Positions 55,889 through 64,000 of a stretch of DNA of 64,000 nt are shown here, in pieces. Within the stretch, counting starts at the first letter, position 1. The number at the start of each line of letters is the position of its first letter. A model generated the notes under the pieces. That model made no database searches. It was given only the letters and a program-made list of their open reading frames with translations, and had not been told where the DNA came from. The stretch comes from Oscillatoriaceae cyanobacterium M7585_C2015_266 (lineage in GTDB: Bacteria; Cyanobacteriota; Cyanobacteriia; Cyanobacteriales; Oscillatoriaceae), in contig DVEG01000004.1 of NCBI GenBank assembly GCA_015295835.1, positions 186,001 to 250,000 of the forward strand. The letters run 5' to 3'. A program made the position numbers and the translations under genes.

Positions 55889-56935
55889 ATGAAATTTAGC
55901 GAACTGGTAGAAAAACTAGGGGATGCAGCTGAGTACAACAGCTATAGTACAGGCAACGAACCGGAAATAAAAGGTATCGCACCTATAGATTCTGCCTCTA
56001 GAGGAACTCTCAGTTATATAGAAGGTGGGAAATTTGCTAGTTATGTAGAAAAAACCGAAGCCAGTGCTTTAATTTTGCCCCTCGATCAAGAGCTACAGTC
56101 TAAGGCAAGCGCACGAGGAATTGCCTGGATTGCCGCTAAGGAACCAAGATTGCTATTTGCAAAAGCGATCGCCCTATTTTATCAGCCCTTTCGACCTACT
56201 CCGGAAATTCACCCCACTGCCATCATTCACCCTTCTGCCGAAATTGGCACCGATGTCTATATTGGCCCTCACGTCTTTATCCAAGCTGGTGTTAAAATTG
56301 GAGCTGGCGCCTGCATTCATGCTAACGTTGTAATTTACCCAGATGTAACCATCGGCGAGCGCACCATCCTACACGCCAACTGCACCATTCACGAACGCAC
56401 TCGTATTGGCGCCGACTGCGTTATTCACAGCGGCGCGGTTATCGGTGCCGAAGGTTTTGGCTTCGTGCCCACCCCTTACGGCTGGTTTAAAATGGAACAA
56501 TCTGGTTGTACTGTATTAGAAGATGGCGTCGAAGTAGGCTGTAATAGTACGATTGATCGCCCCGCCGTGGGAGAAACCCGCATCGGGCGTAATACCAAAC
56601 TCGATAACCTGGTACATATTGGCCACGGCTGTAAAATTGGCAGCAACTGCGCTCTAGCAGCTCAGGTGGGACTAGCCGGCGGGGTGAAAATAGGCAATAA
56701 TGTTCTGCTTGCTGGTCAGGTGGGTATTGCTAATCAGGCGAAGATTGGAGATGGGGCGATCGCAACTGCAAAAGCAGGAATTCATAGCGATGTAACTCCT
56801 GGAGCGATCGTCACTGGTATTCCGGCAATTGATCATAAACTTTTCTTAAAAGCGTCTGCAATCTATAACCGTCTGCCGGAAATTTACCAAACTTTAAAAC
56901 AATTACAACGTCGCTTTAAAAAAAGCGAGGATTAG
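55889..56935 (+). CDS. lpxD: UDP-3-O-acylglucosamine N-acyltransferase
   Basis: 348 residues, typical LpxD length. It adds the second acyl chain in lipid A synthesis at the inner membrane. The N-terminal uridine-binding domain (about 1-100) precedes a left-handed beta-helix built of hexapeptide repeats such as [20 protein letters not shown] and [20 protein letters not shown]. The GAEGFGF and [10 protein letters not shown] segments carry conserved His and Phe positions. lpxA, lpxB and lpxC are not in the window. A helical C-terminus ([17 protein letters not shown]) is present. Confidence 0.95.
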   Translation: MKFSELVEKLGDAAEYNSYSTGNEPEIKGIAPIDSASRGTLSYIEGGKFASYVEKTEASALILPLDQELQSKASARGIAWIAAKEPRLLFAKAIALFYQPFRPTPEIHPTAIIHPSAEIGTDVYIGPHVFIQAGVKIGAGACIHANVVIYPDVTIGERTILHANCTIHERTRIGADCVIHSGAVIGAEGFGFVPTPYGWFKMEQSGCTVLEDGVEVGCNSTIDRPAVGETRIGRNTKLDNLVHIGHGCKIGSNCALAAQVGLAGGVKIGNNVLLAGQVGIANQAKIGDGAIATAKAGIHSDVTPGAIVTGIPAIDHKLFLKASAIYNRLPEIYQTLKQLQRRFKKSED

Positions 56936-56979
56936 GGTATTAAAGAATTGAAAAAGTGAGGTTTTTCTAAGTTTTATAT

Positions 56980-57813
56980 ATGACAATTTTTGCTCTGCTC
57001 CAAGCCAATGCTCTTATTCAAATTATGGCGTTTTTTTGCGTTTGGGCAATTTTGTGGTTGCCGTTCGCAATTATTACGGCGCTCGCACTGAATTGGAACC
57101 CGAAAAAACCTTTATCTTCTAATCAAAAACTTTCTTTGCTCGCTTCACTCTATTTAATTGCTCCACTGCTTATCTGGGGATGTGCCAAACTACAAAATTT
57201 ATCTTTCTCAGATTATGGCTTAACTTTTAATTTATCAATTTTATATTCTCTATTTATCGGTTTAATTATAGGAATTTTGGGTTTGATTATTTTATTTGGC
57301 GTACAATTAGCTCTAGCTTTTATTAAATGGCAGACAGATGCAAATGAAAAATTGCCATCTTTACCATCCCTTGCTATAACTACACTTTTAATAGGATTAT
57401 GGGTAAGTTTTAGTGAAGAATTAATTTTTCGCGGGTTTTTATTAACTCAACTGCAAAAAGATTATTCATTTTGGATGTCGGCAATAATTTCTAGTATAAT
57501 ATTTGCAATTTTACACTTAATCTGGGAAGTCAGGGAAACTGTACCGCAGTTACTTGGGCTTTGGATAATGGGCATGGTTTTAGTATTGGCAAGAATAAGC
57601 GATCGCGGCAACTTAGGAATACCAATTGGATTACACGCTGCTTGGATTTGGGGAATTGCTACACTCGATACTGCCCAACTAATAACCTATACCGGAAAAG
57701 CACCAGAATGGGTAACAGGCTTAAACAAAAAACCCCTAGCAGGAGTAATCGGGATTCTGTTATTATTAAGCACAGCAGCTATTTTAATAAAAAACAATCC
57801 CCATTACCCCTAA
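56980..57813 (+). CDS. CPBP family intramembrane glutamic endopeptidase
   Basis: 277 residues with about eight hydrophobic segments. The active-site motif EExxxR is E146-E147-R151 (SFSEELIFRGF), followed by a His in FAILHLIW and another in GLHAAWIWG. These define the CAAX/CPBP (Rce1-like) membrane proteases. Bacterial substrates are mostly unknown. Its stop codon overlaps that of the convergent cbiET gene by 4 bp, so no terminator separates them. Confidence 0.85.
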   Translation: MTIFALLQANALIQIMAFFCVWAILWLPFAIITALALNWNPKKPLSSNQKLSLLASLYLIAPLLIWGCAKLQNLSFSDYGLTFNLSILYSLFIGLIIGILGLIILFGVQLALAFIKWQTDANEKLPSLPSLAITTLLIGLWVSFSEELIFRGFLLTQLQKDYSFWMSAIISSIIFAILHLIWEVRETVPQLLGLWIMGMVLVLARISDRGNLGIPIGLHAAWIWGIATLDTAQLITYTGKAPEWVTGLNKKPLAGVIGILLLLSTAAILIKNNPHYP

Positions 57814-59117
57814 TCCCGGCTTATTTGTTTACTTTCACGAGAAATAGTAAGAATAGTAACAGGATTAAGAGGAGAAAAACGAGTCATATTGGCAATAGGA
57901 ACAGAACGAGATAGCTGTACTTGCAACAGGCGATAATTCCAGCCAAATTCGCGATGTGATCGTTCATTAATCCAAATAGTAGCATCATTAATTGTTTCAA
58001 GAGTAGTCATTGCTATAACCAAAACACCTCCGGGAGAAAGTACAGTGGCGCAGACGCCCAAAATTTGCCGCAACTGACCCCCGCTACCGCCAATAAAAAT
58101 TCGCTGGGGGGCAGGCAAACGGTAGAGGATTTCGGGAGCACTGCCGTAGATAGAAACAACATTAGTAACTTGAAAACGGCGGCAATTTTGTTCTATGAGA
58201 GAGATACCAATGGCAGTTTTTTCAATAGCGTAGATTTGAGAGGTAGGGAAAATGCGGGCAATTTCAATAGAAACAGAACCTGTGCCAGCACCAACATCCC
58301 AGATAATTTGCCCTGGTTGGAGGGCAAGTTCTCCTAAAATGAGAAGGCGGATTTCCCGCTTTGTCATTAAGCCTGGGCGATCGCTAAAACTAAGAAAAGT
58401 TTTATCTGGCAATCCTAGCATTGGTAGATTTTGCAAGTCAAGAGGAGTGTCGGGTAGCTCCTTTTGCCGCACTAAAACTACTAGATTCAGAGGTGAAAAT
58501 ATTTGCGCTTGGATTAATGGGAAATCGGAAGGTTGCAGATTCAGCCAAGAATTAATTCTTTCATCAGAGCCGCCTAGATTTTCACAGGTATAAAAATCAT
58601 AACGGTGGGGTAAGTCTAAAGAGAGGAGGAGGCGAGCGATTTGTACAGGTGAATTATTTTCATCCGTCATCACAGCAATTTTTTCTACTCCCTGCCGCAA
58701 GGCGTTGAGCAACTCATCCATAGAGCGCCCATGAGCACTGATGACACGTGCATCATTCCAGGGAATTTTCAGGCGATTGAAAGCTAATTGTACAGAACTA
58801 AGGTGGGGGTGAAATGTAATTTTTTCTGGGGGCAGTTTGGAAAGCAAAAATCGCCCCAAACCGAAAAAGAGGGGATCTCCGGAAGCTAATACGACAATCA
58901 GATTGTCAGGTTTGTTGATGGCAAGTTGTCTGCGAATGGCTTCGCTCGCTACTGCCAAATCTTCTAAAATTAGACGCTGGGCTGGGTGATTCGGAAAATA
59001 GCTAAGGTGGCGTTCACTCCCTACTAACAATGTTGCTTTTTCTATTATCTGTTGTACCGATGGGCTTAATCCCTGTGCCCCATCCAAGCCAATTCCCACA
59101 ACGTGTATTGGTGTCAT
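57810..59117 (-). CDS. cobL: Precorrin-6Y C5,15-methyltransferase (decarboxylating), CbiE-CbiT fusion
   Basis: 435 residues. The N-terminal half (1 to about 205) is a CbiE-type tetrapyrrole methylase starting IHVVGIGLDGAQGLSP. The C-terminal half (about 235-435) is CbiT, with the SAM-binding loop IWDVGAGTGSVSIEIAR. The fusion methylates C-5 and C-15 and removes the C-12 acetate side chain during corrin synthesis. cbiC lies 131 bp upstream on the same strand and is used in a neighbouring step. Overlaps the convergent CPBP gene by 4 bp. Confidence 0.94.
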   Translation of the reverse strand: MTPIHVVGIGLDGAQGLSPSVQQIIEKATLLVGSERHLSYFPNHPAQRLILEDLAVASEAIRRQLAINKPDNLIVVLASGDPLFFGLGRFLLSKLPPEKITFHPHLSSVQLAFNRLKIPWNDARVISAHGRSMDELLNALRQGVEKIAVMTDENNSPVQIARLLLSLDLPHRYDFYTCENLGGSDERINSWLNLQPSDFPLIQAQIFSPLNLVVLVRQKELPDTPLDLQNLPMLGLPDKTFLSFSDRPGLMTKREIRLLILGELALQPGQIIWDVGAGTGSVSIEIARIFPTSQIYAIEKTAIGISLIEQNCRRFQVTNVVSIYGSAPEILYRLPAPQRIFIGGSGGQLRQILGVCATVLSPGGVLVIAMTTLETINDATIWINERSHREFGWNYRLLQVQLSRSVPIANMTRFSPLNPVTILTISRESKQISRD

Positions 59118-59248
59118 AATAATTGTTTCTTTTCGTTCCTGATTTTTTAGTTTCTCTAAAACTTGATTAATAAGACAGGAACGTCAAAAAAACTAACAAT
59201 TTCTAACTGTGTTTTTATCTTTTTGTTCATAAAATTATAAATTACTAT

Positions 59249-59860
59249 TTACTTTTTCTCACTTGCCAAAACTACTAAAGCATTTAAAATAGCGGCTGCA
59301 ACAGGCGAACCGCCTTTGCGCCCTTCAACGCGAATTTGGGGCACTGATGTCTGAGCAAGGGCGGCTTTTGATTCAATCACGGAAACAAATCCGACGGGGG
59401 CACCGATGATTAATGTTGGCAGTGTTGCTGTTGAATTGTTTAGGTGAGAACATAGGGCAAGTAGGGCAGTGGGGGCATTGCCAATTACGAAAATGGCATT
59501 AGGAAATTTGAGTGCGCACTTTAGCATCCCGGTTGCTGAGCGTGTTTTACCAGGGAGTGGGGAGGAAGCGCATTCTACAGCGGCGAGCAGGGGATTGTTG
59601 AAAGTTTTTCGCAACAAATTGGCCACACCTTGTTTAACCATGCCTACATCGGTGACGACTGGCACCCCCTGTTGCAAGCCTGCGATCGCTGTTTCTATTG
59701 CTCCTGGGCTGAATCGAATCAAATCTTTGAATTCAAAATCGGCAGTGCTGTGAATCACCCGTCGCACGATCGCATATTCTGCCGGGCTGAAATTGTGGTT
59801 ACCGATTTCGCGATCGATAACTGCGAAACTTTCTTGCATTATTGGATGTACAGGCAACAT
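59249..59860 (-). CDS. cobH: Precorrin-8X methylmutase
   Basis: 203 residues. It moves the C-11 methyl group to C-12 to give hydrogenobyrinate (or its cobalt form, as CbiC). The N-terminal ESFAVIDREIGNHNFSPAEYAIVRRVIHSTADFEF contains the catalytic His in RRVIHSTADFEF. APVGFVSVIESKAAL and GRKGGSPVAAAILNAL are conserved. It is cotranscribed or closely paired with the CbiET fusion. Naming by the anaerobic or aerobic scheme is a convention here. Confidence 0.93.
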   Translation of the reverse strand: MLPVHPIMQESFAVIDREIGNHNFSPAEYAIVRRVIHSTADFEFKDLIRFSPGAIETAIAGLQQGVPVVTDVGMVKQGVANLLRKTFNNPLLAAVECASSPLPGKTRSATGMLKCALKFPNAIFVIGNAPTALLALCSHLNNSTATLPTLIIGAPVGFVSVIESKAALAQTSVPQIRVEGRKGGSPVAAAILNALVVLASEKK

Positions 59861-59892
59861 AGCAATTGGTAATCTTTAACTTTAATTGCTAC

Positions 59893-59963
59893 TTAGGAAA
59901 AAGGTAATTAGGAAAAAGGTAATTGCAGACAGATTGTTTCTGATTACCTATTACCTATTACCT
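59893..59963. repeat. Tandem and inverted short repeats between cobH and the 2H phosphoesterase gene
   Basis: A perfect 15-bp tandem duplication (TTAGGAAAAAGGTAA at 59893 and 59908) is followed by three direct copies of ATTACCT (59943, 59950, 59957), which are complementary to AGGTAAT in the first block. The whole can fold into a hairpin at the 3' end of the upstream minus-strand gene. Confidence 0.8.
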
Positions 59964-59971
59964 ATTCCCCT

Positions 59972-60754
59972 TTAAAATTCTAAAATGGGCCAATCCGGTT
60001 GACGGTAATAGCGAGTCATATCATCGAATTTTCGCAATTCGGCGTGGTGTACCCATATTTCTTGGGGTTCGGCTTCTAGCCAGCGATCGTTAAATTTGCA
60101 TAGAATACTACTAAGGCGATCGCGATCTAAATCAGGTTTTATCTCACCAAAATAACCCAGCGTAATGTGAGCACTAAAGTGATACTGCTGTTCAATTCCC
60201 AGAGCAATCAAACCGGGATTTTGATAGATTAAGCGCCGAAATTGCACAAGCTGCTCATAACTATACTCATTCCTTGGTACCAAACAGACGCCGATAGCGC
60301 GAGGCATTAGCATCAGCCCCAAAAGTTGCCAGTGAATAGGCTGGGGAGCTGGGGGTGATTGGTATTGTCTGAAACTCTCAGCAATTTGTGCGCGTAGCTT
60401 TTCGTCAAAATCTGGCTTCTCGCTAGCATGGCGATAAGCTCCATCCCAAATTAAATCCGCCAAAGTAAAATGAAAGCTTTCTGGCGGCACCGGCACCAAT
60501 AAACCCTCATCGAGCTGTTGCAACAGCTCTGCTTGGCATTGTTGCAAATTATTGTAAAAAGTATGATTAGCAGGATCATCTTCCCAAGGAGGTGTAATTG
60601 CACTGTAGCCCGGAAAAGGAGCCGCTTGCCAGCTACCGTCTGGTTGCAGTTTAAATTTAGTAGAGGGTAAAATGTGCTGCACGCCAGATTGGTAGCTTTC
60701 TGGCAGCGTCATGCGCGCTACACGATTTAAGTATGTTTGATAAGTGTCGTCCAA
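59972..60754 (-). CDS. DUF1868 / 2H phosphoesterase-like protein
   Basis: 260 residues from a TTG at 60754; the family start TYQTYLNRVARMTLPESY lies right behind it and no upstream ATG is in frame. Two HxT motifs, SFHFTLADLIW (about residue 95) and FSAHITLGYFGE (about 195), fit the catalytic histidines of 2H phosphoesterases, the fold shared with 2'-5' RNA ligases and cyclic phosphodiesterases. The substrate is unknown. It is divergent from holA with only 33 bp between the starts. Confidence 0.8.
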   Translation of the reverse strand: MDDTYQTYLNRVARMTLPESYQSGVQHILPSTKFKLQPDGSWQAAPFPGYSAITPPWEDDPANHTFYNNLQQCQAELLQQLDEGLLVPVPPESFHFTLADLIWDGAYRHASEKPDFDEKLRAQIAESFRQYQSPPAPQPIHWQLLGLMLMPRAIGVCLVPRNEYSYEQLVQFRRLIYQNPGLIALGIEQQYHFSAHITLGYFGEIKPDLDRDRLSSILCKFNDRWLEAEPQEIWVHHAELRKFDDMTRYYRQPDWPILEF

Positions 60755-60787
60755 TTCTCGCTCGCCTCATGACTAATGGTGCTCTGT

Positions 60788-61768
60788 ATGCCAATTTACC
60801 TCTACTGGGGAGATGATGACTTCGCGATTAATAAAGCTGTTGCCGCTTTGCGCCAGCGCATCCTTGCTCCCGACTGGGCTAATTTTAACTACGACAAACT
60901 TTCCTCAGAGCAATCTGATGCCGTTATCCAAGCTTTAAACTTAGCTATGACTCCCCCATTTGGGGCAGGTGGGCGCCTCGTCTGGCTTGCCGATACTACA
61001 GTTTGTCAGCAGTGTTCCCCGGAGCTATTGGCTGAATTAGAGCGAACTCTGCCAGTAATTCCACAGGAGTGCGTATTACTGCTCACCTGCCGCAACAAAC
61101 CAGATGGGCGACTGAAATCGACTAAGTTGTTACAATACCATGCTGAAATTAGAGAATTTTCCCTGATTCCACCTTGGAAGACAGATTTACTGTTGACAAA
61201 AGTACAAGAGTCGGCAGCAGAGGTGGGGGTGAAACTTTCCCCGGCAGCGTTGGAACTTTTGGCAGAATCGGTTGGTAATGATACCCGGCAGTTATTTGCA
61301 GAATTGGAAAAGTTACAGTTATTTGCAGGAAATCGTGAGCAGGCACTGACTGAAGCAGAGGTAGAGGCGCTGATAAGCTGTAGCAGCCAAAGCAGTTTGC
61401 AGCTTGCAGCAGCTATTCGCAAAGGCGATGTTACAACAGCCCTGGGGTTGGTTGCTGATTTGCTGGCACGCAATCAACCTGCTCTGCGAATTGTGGCTAC
61501 GTTGACTGGGCAGTTTCGCACTTGGTTATGGGTGAAGCTAATGATGGAAGAGGGGCAGCGTGATGAAATTGCGCTCGCTAAAGCCGCAGATATCCCTAAT
61601 CCCAAACGAATTTACTTTCTCCGCCAAGAAGTCAGCACTCTTCCCCTGTCGAAGTTGCTAGCAATCATGCCCTTACTGCTGGAGTTGGAAGTAAGCCTCA
61701 AACAAGGCGCTGACGAGCTGACAACCTTACAAACCCAGATAGTCAAAATGTGTCAAATTTTGTTATAA
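60788..61768 (+). CDS. holA: DNA polymerase III delta subunit
   Basis: 326 residues from the ATG at 60788 (MPIYLYWGDDDFAINKAV); an in-frame ATG at 60776 would add four residues. HolA is the delta subunit of the clamp loader, which opens the beta clamp on DNA. The AAA-like core shows PFGAGGRLVWL and the family ELEKLQLFAG segment, and the C-terminal domain contains RNQPALRIVATLTGQFRTWL. The divergent neighbour encodes a 2H phosphoesterase-like protein. Confidence 0.93.
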   Translation: MPIYLYWGDDDFAINKAVAALRQRILAPDWANFNYDKLSSEQSDAVIQALNLAMTPPFGAGGRLVWLADTTVCQQCSPELLAELERTLPVIPQECVLLLTCRNKPDGRLKSTKLLQYHAEIREFSLIPPWKTDLLLTKVQESAAEVGVKLSPAALELLAESVGNDTRQLFAELEKLQLFAGNREQALTEAEVEALISCSSQSSLQLAAAIRKGDVTTALGLVADLLARNQPALRIVATLTGQFRTWLWVKLMMEEGQRDEIALAKAADIPNPKRIYFLRQEVSTLPLSKLLAIMPLLLELEVSLKQGADELTTLQTQIVKMCQILL

Positions 61769-61903
61769 AGTTTGTATAAAACATCTAATAATTCCCCCGT
61801 GGAAACCCTGTTAAATAACAGAGAACTTGGAACTTGTTTCCGTAAAATTACTTCTCAACTATTAAGCAGTTTAGTGTTACTGTTTTTACAGAACGACATT
61901 TTT

Positions 61904-62407
61904 ATGAAAATTTTACGTCAATTAGCTCCAATTCACCCTGAGCAACTATTCTCAAAATCCCTTATAGTTGCTACAATCTCAACTATCGGTTGCATATCGG
62001 GGCTGGCTCCTGCCTTTTCGGGAAGTTTCCCAATGCAAAAATCTATTCCTATTCCAATTATTCCAGCAGTTACAGCTCAGACTGTAAGCCCTCCAGATAT
62101 CAGCAACTACGCCCGGGCTGTCTTAGCTTTAGAACCCATTCGCAAAGATGCTTTAGCTAGAATTGAAAAAATCTTGGGAAAAGTTCCCTCAATTGTTTGC
62201 AGTGAACCTAAAACTTTGAACGCCCTTTCAGGAGAAGCAAGGGAAATTGCAATCAATTTTTGCAATAAATCTAAGGAAATTGTTGAAAGTAACGGCTTGA
62301 CAACTAATACATTTAACCAAATTACAATCAAGTTGCAAACAGATCCTACCTTGCAGCAGCAAATTCAACAAGAAATGCTCCGCATCCAGCAAAGTTATAG
62401 AAATTAA
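61904..62407 (+). CDS. DUF4168 family exported protein
   Basis: 167 residues from the ATG at 61904 (MKILRQLAPIHPEQ); a TTG at 61772 in the same frame gives a longer but less likely product. A hydrophobic segment (about 18-36) suggests export. The mature region ISNYARAVLALEPIRKDALARIEKILGK and the CNKSKEIVE segment fit DUF4168, a family of small cyanobacterial and bacterial exported helical proteins of unknown function. It is transcribed in the same direction as holA. Confidence 0.8.
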   Translation: MKILRQLAPIHPEQLFSKSLIVATISTIGCISGLAPAFSGSFPMQKSIPIPIIPAVTAQTVSPPDISNYARAVLALEPIRKDALARIEKILGKVPSIVCSEPKTLNALSGEAREIAINFCNKSKEIVESNGLTTNTFNQITIKLQTDPTLQQQIQQEMLRIQQSYRN

Positions 62408-62570
62408 CAAGTTCAATTTCGATTAATCCCTGGATTAGTTGTATAATCAGAAGGCAATTGTCAATTGACAACCGAAAAAATATCGCCACAGGGGAAATAT
62501 AGACTGCTGACAATCCATGCCTCAGCATACAATAAATTATACACTCCCTTTCAGGGATTCAATAGCAACC

Positions 62571-63617
62571 ATGCAAGTTCGTTTCAATATAGTTCGACAA
62601 AATCCCAACTCTAGCCCGCGTATCCAGACATACACCCTGGAAGTAAACCCAGGCAATACTATTCTAGATTGTCTCAATCGCATCAAGTGGGAGCAAGACG
62701 GAACCCTAGCGTATCGTAAAAATTGTCGCAATACTATCTGCGGCAGTTGTGCGATGCGGATTAATGGGCGCACAGCTCTTGCCTGTAAAGAAAATATTGG
62801 TAGAGAAATCGAAAGACTAAATAAAATTGCGGCACAGGCAAATAATAGTAAAGCTCCACAGCAAATAGACAGTATCCCAGAAATGACAATTGCACCGATG
62901 GGCAATATGCCGGTGATTCGGGATTTAGTAGTAGATATGAGTAGTTTCTGGGCTAATCTAGAAGCTGTCGAGCCCTATGTTAGTAGCGAAGCGCGGCAAA
63001 TCCCAGAGAGAGAGTTTTTACAAACTCCTGAAGAGCGAGAGCAGCTGAATCAGACAGGTAATTGCATTTTGTGCGGGGCATGTTATTCTGAATGTAACGC
63101 TCGTGAGGTAAATCCCGATTTTGTAGGACCTCACGCCCTTGCTAAAGCATATCGCATGGTAGCAGATTCCCGCGACACTAAGACAGAAAGTCGCCTAGAA
63201 AAATATAATCAAGGCACTTTTGGCGTCTGGGGCTGTACGCGGTGTTTTAACTGCAATGCGGTTTGCCCAATGGAGGTAGCACCACTGGATCAAATTACTA
63301 AAATTAAAAGCGAAATTCTCGCTCGTAAGGATGAAAGCAGCAGTCAGCCAATTCGTCACCGCAAGTTGTTGTTGGAATTTGTGAAAGATGGCGGCTGGAT
63401 AGAAGAGCGTAAGTTTGCTACTCAGTTGTTTACCTACTCTTTTGCCGGATATAAAGAATTGGCGAAACTTCTACCCCTGGGATTTAGGATGCTAATTCGC
63501 GGGAAATTGCCTAAGAAATTTGTGCCTTCTAAGGGAACAAAAGAAGTGCGCTCGCTAATTGAATCCATTCAAAAACTAAACAAACAGTCTTTTTCTAAAA
63601 AACCTGACAAAAACTAA
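62571..63617 (+). CDS. sdhB: Succinate dehydrogenase/fumarate reductase iron-sulfur subunit
   Basis: 348 residues from the ATG at 62571; an in-frame ATG at 62517 would add 18 residues. It passes electrons from succinate oxidation to the quinone pool in the thylakoid membrane. The [2Fe-2S] domain has CRNTICGSCAMRINGRTALAC. The C-terminal half has two cysteine clusters, CILCGACYSECN and CTRCFNCNAVCP, for the [4Fe-4S] and [3Fe-4S] centres. sdhA is not adjacent. hli begins 5 bp after the stop, so the two are almost certainly co-transcribed. Confidence 0.94.
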   Translation: MQVRFNIVRQNPNSSPRIQTYTLEVNPGNTILDCLNRIKWEQDGTLAYRKNCRNTICGSCAMRINGRTALACKENIGREIERLNKIAAQANNSKAPQQIDSIPEMTIAPMGNMPVIRDLVVDMSSFWANLEAVEPYVSSEARQIPEREFLQTPEEREQLNQTGNCILCGACYSECNAREVNPDFVGPHALAKAYRMVADSRDTKTESRLEKYNQGTFGVWGCTRCFNCNAVCPMEVAPLDQITKIKSEILARKDESSSQPIRHRKLLLEFVKDGGWIEERKFATQLFTYSFAGYKELAKLLPLGFRMLIRGKLPKKFVPSKGTKEVRSLIESIQKLNKQSFSKKPDKN

Positions 63618-63622
63618 CTGCC

Positions 63623-63811
63623 ATGACTGAAAAACCATCTCTACCTCCAACCCCTCCTGCTACCGACAACAAATCACCAGAGCCAGCCTTTGGTTGGACT
63701 GCTTACGCAGAGCTTATCAACGGAAGATTTGCTATGCTCGGTTTTGTTGCCCTTTTGCTGCTTGAATTTTTCACCCATCAAGATTTGTTTACATGGCTTG
63801 GTTTACGGTAG
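63623..63811 (+). CDS. High light-inducible protein (Hlip)
   Basis: 62 residues. The single transmembrane helix carries the chlorophyll-binding motif ELINGRFAMLGFVALLLLE, with E, N and R in the LHC order ExxNGRxAMLGF. A proline-rich N-terminus (SLPPTPPATDNKSPEPAFGW) precedes it. Hlips bind chlorophyll and carotenoid and protect or help assemble photosystem II. It starts 5 bp after sdhB. The LGLR end is typical of short Hlips. Confidence 0.92.
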   Translation: MTEKPSLPPTPPATDNKSPEPAFGWTAYAELINGRFAMLGFVALLLLEFFTHQDLFTWLGLR

Positions 63812-63876
63812 AAAAATAAAGTGCGCAAGGTAATCGCTCTCAGATTCTTTCTTTTCATCTGGGGCGACTAGGAAAG

Positions 63877-63885
63877 TGTTATAAT
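63877..63885 (+). promoter_or_regulatory. Extended -10 promoter
   Basis: TGTTATAAT is an extended -10 box with a consensus TATAAT. No good -35 is seen. It would drive a transcript starting near 63892 that carries the stem-loop at 63925-63965 and runs past the window end. Confidence 0.6.
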
Positions 63886-63924
63886 GACTCTGTTAGTCTC
63901 TGGACTACGGTATTAGTCTTAGCG

Positions 63925-63965
63925 ACAACCGCTGGCAGGTGTTTTTATTAACCTGGAGCGGTTGT
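63925..63965 (+). promoter_or_regulatory. Strong stem-loop in a leader or small RNA
   Basis: ACAACCGCT (63925) pairs with AGCGGTTGT (ending 63965), and an inner CAGGT/ACCTG helix follows across a small asymmetric bulge, with a GTTTTTATTA-type loop. There is no following U-run in the visible 35 nt, so a structured leader or start of a small RNA is more likely than a terminator. Confidence 0.65.
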
Positions 63966-64000
63966 TAATAAATTGGAAGCATTGTATCAAACTTTCCTAG

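Overview
The window is chromosomal DNA of a filamentous cyanobacterium. Photosystem II small subunits (psbM, psbX), Ycf19, Ycf66, the RpaB response regulator, a Hlip, a cytochrome b6f cofactor-assembly protein and many HIP1 octamers (GCGATCGC) show the phylum. A fraC-fraD-fraE septal operon, an HpsJ-family gene and a PEP-CTERM/cyanoexosortase locus point to a filament-forming, probably motile, Oscillatoriales-like lineage. The species cannot be fixed from sequence alone. No insertion sequence, prophage or CRISPR array was seen.

Layout. 1-12.5 kb: ferredoxin, psbM, universal stress protein, thioesterase, two TPR proteins, dxr, a DUF2079 membrane protein, an acyltransferase-like protein, and the rpmG-rpsR-RNase II/R cluster with an RDD protein. 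12.6-18 kb: purL, interrupted by a 440-residue intein, then purF. 18-23.7 kb: chorismate lyase-like protein, tRNA-Leu(GAG), accC, ycf19, psbX, ycf66 and a tandem pair of TolB-like lipoproteins. 23.7-29.6 kb: a DNA phosphorothioation locus, with dndB divergent from dndC-dndD-dndE. 29.6-36.1 kb: DUF1499 protein, UbiH-like hydroxylase, msrA, yebC, glk, a histidine phosphatase and larE. 36.1-38.7 kb: fraE, fraD and fraC on the minus strand. 38.9-42.3 kb: a double-domain corrinoid-adenosyltransferase-like protein, a small unknown protein and rfbB. 42.3-46.5 kb: PEP-CTERM protein, cyanoexosortase and HpsJ-like protein, separated by long intergenic stretches. 47-53.5 kb: amino-acid permease, an unknown lipoprotein, CCB2/CCB4-like protein, rpaB and radA. 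53.9-63.8 kb: WD40 protein, lpxD, CPBP protease, cbiET, cbiC, a 2H phosphoesterase, holA, a DUF4168 protein, sdhB and hli.

The most notable items are the purL intein, whose splicing motifs look intact while both LAGLIDADG motifs have lost the acidic catalytic residue; the compact dnd modification locus without a local dndA or dndFGH; the fraCDE cell-cell junction operon; the PEP-CTERM/exosortase/HpsJ neighbourhood; and several repeated palindromes and promoter-like elements shared between distant intergenic regions.

All family assignments come from reading motifs and recalling families. No database search was run.
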